A model generated the notes under the pieces. The model searched no databases. It saw only the letters and a list, made by a program, of their open reading frames with translations, and was not told the origin of the DNA. Shown here piece after piece: positions 34,372 to 41,798 of a stretch of 64,000 bases of DNA (within the stretch, counting starts at the first letter, position 1; every line of letters starts with the position of its first letter). The translations under genes were made by a program, and so were the position numbers. Source of the stretch: Ilyobacter_A sp963668015 (GTDB lineage Bacteria; Fusobacteriota; Fusobacteriia; Fusobacteriales; Fusobacteriaceae); contig CAXXCR010000012.1 of NCBI GenBank assembly GCA_963668015.2, positions 62,001 to 126,000 on the forward strand. Reading direction: 5' to 3'.

Positions 34372-34683
34372 ATGCAAGTATTCTGCCATCACATATATGA
34401 GTACAAAAAGGGAGTCAGGAATATGATCCTGCACACCTTAGAGAAATCTAAAATTGAGCTGGTAGAAAGTAGGCTGAAAAAAGAGAATATTGATCATGTG
34501 ATCTATGCAGTTGACGATAAAAAAATAAATGTATTTTTCGGGGCAAAAGAGTGTATAGATGTCGTGAGAAAAATAAATAAAAAAAGTCTGGTGGATTATA
34601 GCCCAGAAGAGGACTTCATTTTGGGGATAATGTTGGGTTATGGTAGGAAGAAACAGTGTGAAAGATATTTAAAGATGAAGTAG
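34372..34683 (+). CDS. DUF2023 family protein
   Basis: A 103-residue cytoplasmic protein: FCHHIYEYKKGVRNMILHTL at the start, KINVFFGAKECIDVVR in the middle and EEDFILGIMLGYGRKKQCER at the end. These are DUF2023 family phrases. The function is unknown; members commonly neighbour flavodoxin genes, as here. ATG 34372 lies behind GGGGGGATAAAG, and a terminator overlaps the stop. Confidence 0.82.
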   Translation: MQVFCHHIYEYKKGVRNMILHTLEKSKIELVESRLKKENIDHVIYAVDDKKINVFFGAKECIDVVRKINKKSLVDYSPEEDFILGIMLGYGRKKQCERYLKMK

Positions 34684-34711
34684 GAGAGCTTATTGCTCTC
34701 CTTTTTATTTG
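34683..34711 (+). terminator. terminator after DUF2023
   Basis: AGGAGAGC / GCTCTCCT around a TTATT loop, then TTTTTATTT. Confidence 0.85.
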
Positions 34712-34760
34712 GAGGAAAGCAATATGAGACTTGTATAAAACTTATATGGGAGGTGTAAAA

Positions 34761-35273
34761 ATGGAATCTATATACGTTAGATTGGCAAAAAAGGCAATCA
34801 GGGAGTATGTGATAAATGGGAAAAAAATAGAGTGCAGTGACGAGTCGGAGGAATTAAAGAGGAAAAAAGCCTGCTTTGTATCACTGCATCTTTTAAACGG
34901 AGATTTGAGAGGGTGCATAGGGACTATGATGCCTGTACAGGAAAGTCTTTGTGACGAGATAATAAGCAACGCCATATCTGCAGCTGCAAGGGATCCAAGA
35001 TTTTCTCCTGTAGATATCGACGAATTGGAAAAACTTGAAATATCTGTGGATGTACTGTCAGAACTTGAAAAAGTAGACGGCCCGGAAGAACTTGATCATA
35101 AGAAATATGGCATTATGGTGGAGTCCGGTCTTTACAAAAGAGGGGTGCTTCTCCCGGATTTAAAAGGGGTAAACAGTGTGGAAGAGCAGTTGAAAATAGC
35201 TAAAATGAAGGGCGGTATAGGAGAAGGCGAGGAGTTTATAATTTATAGATTTCAAGTAGATAGATATTATTGA
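34761..35273 (+). CDS. amrA: AMMECR1-domain protein (AmmeMemoRadiSam system protein A)
   Basis: A 170-residue AMMECR1 domain: ARLAKKAIREYV-like start (LAKKAIREYV), then FVSLHLLNGDLRGCIGTMMP with the LRGCIG motif that names the family, and AAARDPRFSPV. The function is unproven; the family co-occurs with a Memo protein and a radical-SAM enzyme, encoded next as a single fused chain. ATG 34761 is chosen for GGGAGGTG. The stop is 10 bases before the next start. Confidence 0.92.
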   Translation: MESIYVRLAKKAIREYVINGKKIECSDESEELKRKKACFVSLHLLNGDLRGCIGTMMPVQESLCDEIISNAISAAARDPRFSPVDIDELEKLEISVDVLSELEKVDGPEELDHKKYGIMVESGLYKRGVLLPDLKGVNSVEEQLKIAKMKGGIGEGEEFIIYRFQVDRYY

Positions 35274-35283
35274 GGTGAACAGT

Positions 35284-37131
35284 ATGAAGAGGGCACTTTT
35301 TTATGAAAAACTATCTGACAATAAAGTTAGATGTAAATTATGCCCGTTCCACTGTACAATAGCAGAGGACGGACTTGGGTTCTGCAGAGTAAGAAAGAAT
35401 ATAGGAGGAGAACTTTATTCTGAAGTTTACGGAAAGGTATCTTCACTGAGCTTGGATGCTACAGAAAAAAAACCGCTTTTTAATTTTTATCCAGGGTCGA
35501 AGCTGCTTTCGATTGGCACTGTGGGTTGCAACATGAGGTGTAAATTCTGCCAAAATTGGGAAATATCTCAGTTTTCTGTTGAGGAGTTTGGCTTTTTACA
35601 GGAAGCCAGCCCGGAAAAGATAGTTGCGGCTGCAGTAAGGATGCTTCCGGATGGCACCATAGGTATAGCGTACACCTACAACGAGCCAAGTATATGGTAT
35701 GAGTATATGTTGGATATAGCTAAAGAAGCTAAAAAAAATGGGCTGAAAAATGTCATGGTGACCAATGCTTACATAGAGAAAGAACCTTTGGAAGGACTGT
35801 TGCCTTATATAGACGCATTTAGTGTAGACCTCAAGGGATTTACCCAGGAGTTTTATAAGGATATGACAGCAGCCAGTCTTGAGCCGGTGTTGAGAAATAT
35901 AAAATTACTGAAAACAAGAGGGAAACACGTGGAGCTTGATTTCCTGGTTATACCTGGTAAAAATGATAATATGGATGATTTTAAAAAAATGCTTGTGTGG
36001 ATAAGGGATGAGGCAGGACGCGAAACTCCGCTGCATATAAACAGGTATTATCCAGCGTATAAGTTTAATGAACCGCCTACAAAACTGAAGACCTTGATGA
36101 AATTTTATGAAACTGCAAAAAAATATTTGGATTATGTGTATGTTGGGAATGTAGGGGGAGTGGATGGAATAGAGGATACCCAATGTCCAAACTGCAAAGG
36201 GGAAGTGCTTGAGAGGCATTATCGTGAAATTGATGTAAAGGGCCTTGATGCTGTGGGAAACTGTGTATATTGCAAGGAGAAAATTATGAAATATGCAAGC
36301 TTTGATGTGAGAAGAAACAGTGCAGAGGGGAGATTTTATCCTGACAATAAAAAGGAACTGGAAGAACTCATAGGAGAATTGCTGAAAAAAGAGAAAAAAA
36401 ATATAAGGTACGAATTGGGTAAAAAGGATATAGTTGGCGGAGTTGTGCCACATGCGGGGTATGTTTTTTCAGGGTATGAAGCAGTTCATTTTTTTGAGAT
36501 AGCAAAGAAACAAAGATATGACACAGTAGTTATAGTAAATCCTAACCATACAGGGATGGGGAATCCTGTGGAGGTTGATAGCCATAAGTACTGGTCTAGT
36601 CCGCTTGGAAATGTGGAACTAGATAAGGATATGATAGAAGCATTGGGGATTCCAATTTCTTCTACAGCCCAAAGTGAAGAGCACTCCGGAGAGGTAATGA
36701 TCCCCCTTCTAAAATATTTTTTTGACTATGACTACAAAATAGTTCCAATATGTTTTATGCACCAAAACTATGAAAATTCAGTAGAATTGGCCCAAAAGAT
36801 ATATGATGCAGCGAAGAAACTCGGGAGAAAGATATTGATAATAGCATCTTCGGATTTTTCCCATTATGTCGATCCAGAACTGGGTAGAAATTTAGACGAC
36901 CTTGTTATCCAAGAGATATTAGCTTTGGAATCAAAGGAGCTATACAATAAAATAATAAATTATAACATTTCAGTTTGCGGATTTGGGCCTATAATGACCC
37001 TCATGGAGTATTCCAAACTTATAAAAGATGAGGTTAAAATAGAGGTCTTAAGGAGAGGTAATTCCGGAGACGTATATCCGTCAAAAGAAGTTGTGGACTA
37101 TAATTCTATACTTTTCTATAGGGGAACTTAA
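35284..37131 (+). CDS. fused radical-SAM and Memo protein (AmmeMemoRadiSam)
   Basis: A 615-residue two-domain protein. Residues 1 to about 335 are an AmrS-type radical-SAM enzyme: CKLCPFHC N-terminal cysteines, the cluster motif GCNMRCKFC (C82, C86, C89), NEPSIWYEYM and a zinc-like CPNC...CVYC pair near residues 301-330. From about residue 340 it becomes a Memo-family domain (RFYPDNKKELEELI, VPHAGYVFSGYEA with the metal-binding His, EHSGEVMIPLL, ASSDFSHYV). The three parts of the system are normally separate genes. ATG 35284 follows GAGGTGA. Confidence 0.92.
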   Translation: MKRALFYEKLSDNKVRCKLCPFHCTIAEDGLGFCRVRKNIGGELYSEVYGKVSSLSLDATEKKPLFNFYPGSKLLSIGTVGCNMRCKFCQNWEISQFSVEEFGFLQEASPEKIVAAAVRMLPDGTIGIAYTYNEPSIWYEYMLDIAKEAKKNGLKNVMVTNAYIEKEPLEGLLPYIDAFSVDLKGFTQEFYKDMTAASLEPVLRNIKLLKTRGKHVELDFLVIPGKNDNMDDFKKMLVWIRDEAGRETPLHINRYYPAYKFNEPPTKLKTLMKFYETAKKYLDYVYVGNVGGVDGIEDTQCPNCKGEVLERHYREIDVKGLDAVGNCVYCKEKIMKYASFDVRRNSAEGRFYPDNKKELEELIGELLKKEKKNIRYELGKKDIVGGVVPHAGYVFSGYEAVHFFEIAKKQRYDTVVIVNPNHTGMGNPVEVDSHKYWSSPLGNVELDKDMIEALGIPISSTAQSEEHSGEVMIPLLKYFFDYDYKIVPICFMHQNYENSVELAQKIYDAAKKLGRKILIIASSDFSHYVDPELGRNLDDLVIQEILALESKELYNKIINYNISVCGFGPIMTLMEYSKLIKDEVKIEVLRRGNSGDVYPSKEVVDYNSILFYRGT

Positions 37132-37136
37132 ATTTC

Positions 37137-37540
37137 TTAAGTTATTTTTTTGTAAAATATTGAATTTATGAGAACCTTACTTTCTTTATCCTTGATGAAA
37201 AGAAAGTAACAAAGAAAAATCAAGGCCTGTGAAAAATCAGCTAAAATATCTCGAAAATCCTAGAAAAAATCGAAACTCACTTCGTTCAAACAGTCGATTT
37301 ATTTTTACGGATTCTCTTCGATCTTTCTTAACGCTGATTATTTCAATGGCCAAAAATATAGGAATAAAAAGTTTTTAAAGCATTTGAACCTAAACCCATT
37401 TAAAAAATTAGTTCGGAAGTGGTTTTAGGAATTTTTTAGGGGTGTCGTTTCTTTGGTACTTTCTTTGGACAAGCAAAGAAAGTACAGAAATTCAGTAATT
37501 TATTATCTAAGTTTAAGCAGTGACCTTAGTTGAATTAAAA
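37137..37540 (+). repeat. dispersed palindromic repeat, copy D (second payload class)
   Basis: About 400 bases with the shared ends AATATTGAATTTATGAG and AAATTCAGTAATTTAT and an interior matching copy C (CAAGGCCTGTGAAAAATCAG, TCTTTCTTAACGCTGAT, GTGTCGTTTCTTTGGTACTT). Copy D lacks about 150 bases present in C. Confidence 0.8.
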
Positions 37541-37615
37541 AGAATTCAAAGTAAATATATTTTGATAGTCCAAGTTTAACTCGATCAAACAAAACCTGTG
37601 TTTGTTAAAAAATGC

Positions 37616-37644
37616 TTGACAAAAAATATGAAAGAATGTATATT
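37616..37644 (+). promoter_or_regulatory. strong promoter of the ferredoxin gene
   Basis: TTGACA (37616-37621), 17 bases, TATATT (37639-37644). It leaves a leader of about 150 bases that is AT-rich and shows no clear riboswitch. Confidence 0.78.
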
Positions 37645-37803
37645 AATATTAATGAAGTATTCTAATTAATTTAGAAAAACTTTTTAGTGTTTGTTTTATA
37701 TAGGAACTTATATTATGCGAACAGTACAGATGTAGTAGTTTATGGGTGAGCTTAAATAAATAAGCATATAAACAACAAAAATATAAAAGGAGGTAACTTT
37801 ATT

Positions 37804-37977
37804 ATGTACGTAATCGATAAAGAAGCTTGTATTGGATGTGGAGCATGTGCAGGAGCATGTCCAGTAGCTGCAATAGTAGAAGATGGAGCAGGGAAATTCG
37901 AAATCAAAGATTCATGTGTAGACTGTGGAGCTTGTGAAGGAACTTGTCCAGTATCTGCAATCTCAGCAGGAGCGTAA
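37804..37977 (+). CDS. 2[4Fe-4S] ferredoxin
   Basis: A 57-residue clostridial-type ferredoxin, an electron carrier for anaerobic metabolism. It has two CxxCxxCxxxCP motifs: CIGCGACAGACP (about residues 9-20) and CVDCGACEGTCP (about 38-49). An ideal AAAGGAGG precedes the ATG, the promoter is near consensus and the codons are those of a highly expressed gene. It is monocistronic, closed by a terminator. It was too short for ordinary length cut-offs. Confidence 0.97.
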   Translation: MYVIDKEACIGCGACAGACPVAAIVEDGAGKFEIKDSCVDCGACEGTCPVSAISAGA

Positions 37978-37979
37978 GC

Positions 37980-38016
37980 TAAATGAGGGAGTTTTTACTC
38001 CCTCTATTTTTTTTGA
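37980..38016 (+). terminator. terminator after ferredoxin
   Basis: GAGGGAGT / ACTCCCTC around a TTTT loop, followed by TATTTTTTTT. Confidence 0.92.
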
Positions 38017-38027
38017 AAAGCTTAATC

Positions 38028-38058
38028 AAAAAGACACCGTTAAGGTGTCTTTTTTTAT
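38028..38058. terminator. bidirectional terminator, mainly for the minus-strand gene
   Basis: AAAAGACACC / GGTGTCTTTT around GTTAA, with A runs on one side and T runs on the other. Confidence 0.82.
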
Positions 38059-38987
38059 ATTAATTCGATTTTGTTTAGTTGGGAAGTAGGTATGTCAATG
38101 CCGATATCTATGGATAATAGTGCTGTTTTTTCATTTTTTATAAAACTTAGCTCTAGAAACTCCTTTTTGTAAAATTCACCTCTTATTTTTCTCGAGTAGA
38201 TGGAAAACCTCTTTTTTAAAGTGTAATCCGGCTTGAAGAAAGAGTTGTTGCCATATATTTTTTCGTCTATGTCCAAAAACTTCATAGAGGGCAATTCATT
38301 TTTGTAAACAGTCTGTGTCAGATAATTCATAAGATCTTCGTTTAGGATAAAAATTTCCTCGTCTTCATCTATGCTTATTTCAGACAACCATTTTTCGTCT
38401 TGGAGTTTATCTGTAAAGTTTTTTATGACTTCATCATATGATATTCCAGTGGAGTTGGAAATTACTTTCATAATATTTGTTTTAAAAATATTTTCAGAAA
38501 GAGCAAAATTGAACTTTCCAAATTTTCTAAAATCGGGATAAGATCCTTTAGTAATAGCTATCAGTAGCTCTTTTATTTTTTCCAAAGGTTGTTCTGCTAT
38601 AACATATGAATCTTTGCCAAGTACTCCCTGTTCGGAGTGGTTTCCAATCAATTTTTTCCATTCGGATTTTTCTTTCTGGGAAATTTTTTCATACTGCAGG
38701 AATAGTCTGCATTCGATAATATCGCTATTTTTTAATCCTATTTGAACATAGGATTTCTTATTTCCCACAGATTCCAAATAAATATTGGCATATTTTGTAT
38801 TGTTCACATCATATATTCCGATTTTTTTCACCACATTAACAGTATTTTTATACGCAAATTTACTGTCACTACCAAGTTTAGAAAATAAAATCGGGTCAAA
38901 TTCAAGTGAAGAACCTATTTTTAAGTTATAGGGCAGATACTCCTCCACATTTTCTTTATTACCTTTGAGAAAACTCAACAAGCCCAT
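38055..38987 (-). CDS. DUF2491-like cytoplasmic protein of unknown function
   Basis: A 310-residue soluble protein starting MGLLSFLKGNKENVEEYLPY. The phrase LPYNLKIGSSLEFDP near residue 20 recalls DUF2491 (YjfK-type) proteins, but I cannot confirm it by search. No signal peptide or membrane segment is visible. GAGGAAAAA precedes the ATG on the minus strand. It is alone, divergent from pgeF. Confidence 0.5.
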   Translation of the reverse strand: MGLLSFLKGNKENVEEYLPYNLKIGSSLEFDPILFSKLGSDSKFAYKNTVNVVKKIGIYDVNNTKYANIYLESVGNKKSYVQIGLKNSDIIECRLFLQYEKISQKEKSEWKKLIGNHSEQGVLGKDSYVIAEQPLEKIKELLIAITKGSYPDFRKFGKFNFALSENIFKTNIMKVISNSTGISYDEVIKNFTDKLQDEKWLSEISIDEDEEIFILNEDLMNYLTQTVYKNELPSMKFLDIDEKIYGNNSFFKPDYTLKKRFSIYSRKIRGEFYKKEFLELSFIKNEKTALLSIDIGIDIPTSQLNKIELI

Positions 38988-39063
38988 TTTTCCTCCTCAT
39001 ATGTTAATTGTTTGTTTTTTTATTCTAATTATATCGTAAAATTGTAAAATTTACAAAGTAAAA

Positions 39064-39092
39064 TTGACAATCTTTCCCAGAGGCTATATTAT
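39064..39092 (+). promoter_or_regulatory. promoter of pgeF
   Basis: TTGACA (39064-39069), 17 bases, TATTAT (39087-39092). Confidence 0.72.
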
Positions 39093-39113
39093 TGTTGTAG
39101 AGGGGGTCTTTCT

Positions 39114-39857
39114 ATGTTTATTGAAAAAGATGGATATTATAAAATAGATGAGTTTGAAAAGCACGGTGTCATGGCGGTTTTTACAGGTGAAAAGCTGGGG
39201 AATATGTCGGACTTCGTATTAAATGCTGCTTCTGCCAAAAAAAATAGGGAAAATTTTTTGAAAGAAATGGGTCTTGAAAAAAGACACTTTGTGTATGCCA
39301 GGCAGGTTCATTCGGCAAAAGTAGTCGATATAGATCAATATGACGAAAAGTATTTTTATGACGGGGTTGATGGTTTTATAAGCAGTAGGGGGGATATAGT
39401 TGTCTTCACACAGTATGCAGACTGTCTTCCAATATATTATTATGATACTGAAAAGAAAGTTTTCGGATTGTGCCATGCTGGCTGGAAAGGCAGCTTTGAC
39501 GGTATACAAAAAGAAGTACTCCGTCTAATGGAGGAAACCTATGCTTGCTCAAAAAAAGATATAATAATCGGGCTGGGTATAGGAATAGGTCCGTGTTGCT
39601 ATGAGGTACAGGAGGAGTTTTATCTGCAGTACAAGGAGAGGTATCCTGATATATATAAAGAGGTGTTTTTAAAAAAGGAAAGTAAACTTTACTATGACAA
39701 CGAAAAGTTCAACTATCTGGTACTGTTGCAAATGGGGTTACCGAAAGGAAATATAGTCAGGTCAAACATGTGCACATACTGCGGAGGAAATTTTTATTCA
39801 TACAGGAGGCAGGGGAAGGATGCTGGTAGGAATGGGGCGTTTATTTACTTTAAATAG
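39114..39857 (+). CDS. pgeF: PgeF/YfiH family protein (laccase-domain purine/peptidoglycan enzyme)
   Basis: A 247-residue member of the COG1496 family. Its members have been called polyphenol oxidase, purine nucleoside enzymes, or peptidoglycan editing factor. The metal-binding residues are present: ARQVHSAKV (His), YADCLPIYYYD (Cys), GLCHAGWKG (His) and GIGPCCYEVQ. The C-terminal CTYCGGNFYSYRRQGKDAGRNG is split here only for reading (CTYC and YSYRRQGKDAGR) and is typical. The end overlaps the next gene by 38 bases. Confidence 0.88.
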   Translation: MFIEKDGYYKIDEFEKHGVMAVFTGEKLGNMSDFVLNAASAKKNRENFLKEMGLEKRHFVYARQVHSAKVVDIDQYDEKYFYDGVDGFISSRGDIVVFTQYADCLPIYYYDTEKKVFGLCHAGWKGSFDGIQKEVLRLMEETYACSKKDIIIGLGIGIGPCCYEVQEEFYLQYKERYPDIYKEVFLKKESKLYYDNEKFNYLVLLQMGLPKGNIVRSNMCTYCGGNFYSYRRQGKDAGRNGAFIYFK

Positions 39858-40407
39858 AAGAATAAATTTTCTGGTAATTTTTATTATAATTTTGGGGATG
39901 GGATGTACAAGACTTCCGGAAAACAGGAAATGGTACAGTTCAGAGCACCTAATACAAAACTTGGATAAGCTAAAAGTGGGGGATATAGTAGTAAAAGACA
40001 AGAGGTTGAAAGATGCAAGAGCTTGGTTTGGGCATGCTGCACTTATGGTGAACAAGAAGCTCATAGGAGACTACCCTAAGATAGGGGTAGGATATTATGA
40101 AATAGGGGCTAAATATTGGCTAGCCGAGGAAAGGAATGTAATGGTGCTCAGGTACAAAGGATTTGACGAGAAGTTTCGAGAAGCTTTTTTGAGAAATCTG
40201 GAAGACTTAAAGTGGAAAAAATACCTTGTAAGTTTAGATAAAAAAAACGAAGAACACCTTTATTGTTCTCAGTTTGTCTGGTATACCTTTTACAGGACTG
40301 CAAAGGAGCTGGGTAAAAATCTGGACATAGATTCTGATGGAGGAATTTTAGTTTTACCGTATGATTTTATATATTCTGATGAGTTGGTTCAGGTCGACCT
40401 AGATTAA
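39820..40407 (+). CDS. YiiX-like permuted NlpC/P60 (papain-like) lipoprotein
   Basis: A 195-residue lipoprotein with hydrophobic signal INFLVIFIIILGMGC, acylated at that cysteine. The mature part resembles YiiX/YebB-type permuted papain-fold enzymes: KVGDIVVKDKR, then His in WFGHAALMVN, and the nucleophile Cys in HLYCSQFVWYTF. The substrate is unknown; relatives cut peptidoglycan peptides or amide bonds. It starts inside pgeF (ATG 39820, with AGGAGG 11 bases before) and may be translationally coupled to it; an ATG at 39832 is the alternative. Confidence 0.7.
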   Translation: MLVGMGRLFTLNRRINFLVIFIIILGMGCTRLPENRKWYSSEHLIQNLDKLKVGDIVVKDKRLKDARAWFGHAALMVNKKLIGDYPKIGVGYYEIGAKYWLAEERNVMVLRYKGFDEKFREAFLRNLEDLKWKKYLVSLDKKNEEHLYCSQFVWYTFYRTAKELGKNLDIDSDGGILVLPYDFIYSDELVQVDLD

Positions 40408-40417
40408 ATAATTCAAG

Positions 40418-40600
40418 TTGCTATTTAGAATTATTGCGATTATCTAAAATAATTTTTCGGACACAGAGTTTCACAGAGATTTAGAACAAGAGCTGCACAG
40501 AGAAAATATAACTACTAACTAATTTATTTACTCTGTGACCAAGGTTTTTATTTACTTGTAAGAAATTCAATGTTTTATCACAGGCAATGACTTAGGTTAA
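40418..40600 (+). repeat. dispersed palindromic repeat, copy E (short, degenerate)
   Basis: Contains CAAGTTGCTATTT at one end, the module CACAGAGTTTCACAGAG, and TTGTAAGAAATTCA near the other. It is a partial relative of copies A and B with much of the core lost. Confidence 0.65.
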
Positions 40601-40645
40601 ATATTTAAAGGATACCTGAAATTAGAGATGGATAGCATTATGAAT

Positions 40646-40682
40646 AAAAAAATACGGGAAGCATCTGCTCCCCGTACATATT
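40646..40682 (-). terminator. terminator after trpS (minus strand)
   Basis: On the minus strand TACGGGGAGCA pairs with TGCTTCCCGTA around a GA(T) loop, followed by a run of T. Confidence 0.82.
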
Positions 40683-41658
40683 AATATGCGTTTCCTAAAA
40701 GTCCGACAGACTTTTTTATCTCTTTTATTTTCTTTACGGCAATTGCTCTTGCTTTTTCCGCACCCTGCCTTAAGATTTTTTCAACGTATTCAGGATTTTT
40801 TTCAAGTTCTTCTCTTTTTGCCCTAGCTTCGGAGAAATAATCAAGAATAGCTTCTAGAAGTTCTTTTTTTGCATGCCCGTAGCCATAACCACCATTAAGG
40901 AAGTTGTTTTTCATTTCTTCGACTTTTTCTGGGGTAGCAAAAAGCTTGTAAAGCTTCATTACGTTATTGTCAGGATTTTTTGGTTCCTCAAGAGGAGTTG
41001 AGTCTGTAACGATACTCATAACCTGTTTTTTTAAAACTTTTTTTGAAGCAAACATCTCTATTGTGTTATTATATGATTTGCTCATTTTTTGTCCGTCTGT
41101 ACCAGGGACAACAGCAAGAGATTCTCTTATTAGGGGCTCAGGTAGTTTTAGAATATCGTCTCCGTAGACCTGGTTAAATTTCATAGCGATATCCCTTGTC
41201 ATTTCAAGGTGTTGTTTTTGGTCTTTTCCAACAGGAACAACATCGGCATCATAGATAAGGATGTCGGCAGCCATAAGTACTGGATATGTAAATAGACCGT
41301 GGTTTGGAGCGATCCCTTTTGCTACTTTATCCTTGTACGAGTGAGCTCTTTCTAAGAGAGCAACAGGAGTTACGTTCATTAAAAACCAAGCTAACTCCAA
41401 GTGTTCAGGTACATCAGATTGTAAAAAAATAGTTGATTTATCTGGATCAAGGCCAAGAGCCAAGTAATCAAGTACTATATTATATGAATTTTTTCTCAAA
41501 TCTTCTGGTTGTGGTGAAGATGTGAGGGAATGGTAATCGGCAATGAAATAGAACCCTTCAGACTCGTACTGAGCTTCTATAAACTGTTTTATGGCACCAA
41601 AGTAGTTACCTAGGTGCAAAATGCCGCTTGGTTGTATTCCCGATAAGCTTCTTTTCAT
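40681..41658 (-). CDS. trpS: tryptophanyl-tRNA synthetase
   Basis: Charges tRNA-Trp. At 325 residues it has the usual length. HIGH-like motif GILHLGNYFGA (about 13-23) and KMSKSYNN (about 195) are intact, with the class Ic signature SGIQPSG. No T-box leader is seen upstream, so unlike the Trp leader unit at 6.8 kb its control by tryptophan is not evident. GGAGGGGAAAA precedes the ATG. Confidence 0.97.
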   Translation of the reverse strand: MKRSLSGIQPSGILHLGNYFGAIKQFIEAQYESEGFYFIADYHSLTSSPQPEDLRKNSYNIVLDYLALGLDPDKSTIFLQSDVPEHLELAWFLMNVTPVALLERAHSYKDKVAKGIAPNHGLFTYPVLMAADILIYDADVVPVGKDQKQHLEMTRDIAMKFNQVYGDDILKLPEPLIRESLAVVPGTDGQKMSKSYNNTIEMFASKKVLKKQVMSIVTDSTPLEEPKNPDNNVMKLYKLFATPEKVEEMKNNFLNGGYGYGHAKKELLEAILDYFSEARAKREELEKNPEYVEKILRQGAEKARAIAVKKIKEIKKSVGLLGNAY

Positions 41659-41798
41659 TTTTTCCCCTCCAAGTAAAGTTTAATTCATTTTATCATTAAA
41701 TGTTTAATTTTACAACAACCTAAAAGGAAAAAAAAGGGACATAGGTATAAACTATTTAAGTACATTTAGTGTAGACTATTTTAAGGAGAAGTTTGAAT

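Noticed and set aside
41659..41798. T-box leader before trpS
   Set aside because: The T-box conserved core and a terminator are missing on the minus strand upstream of trpS.
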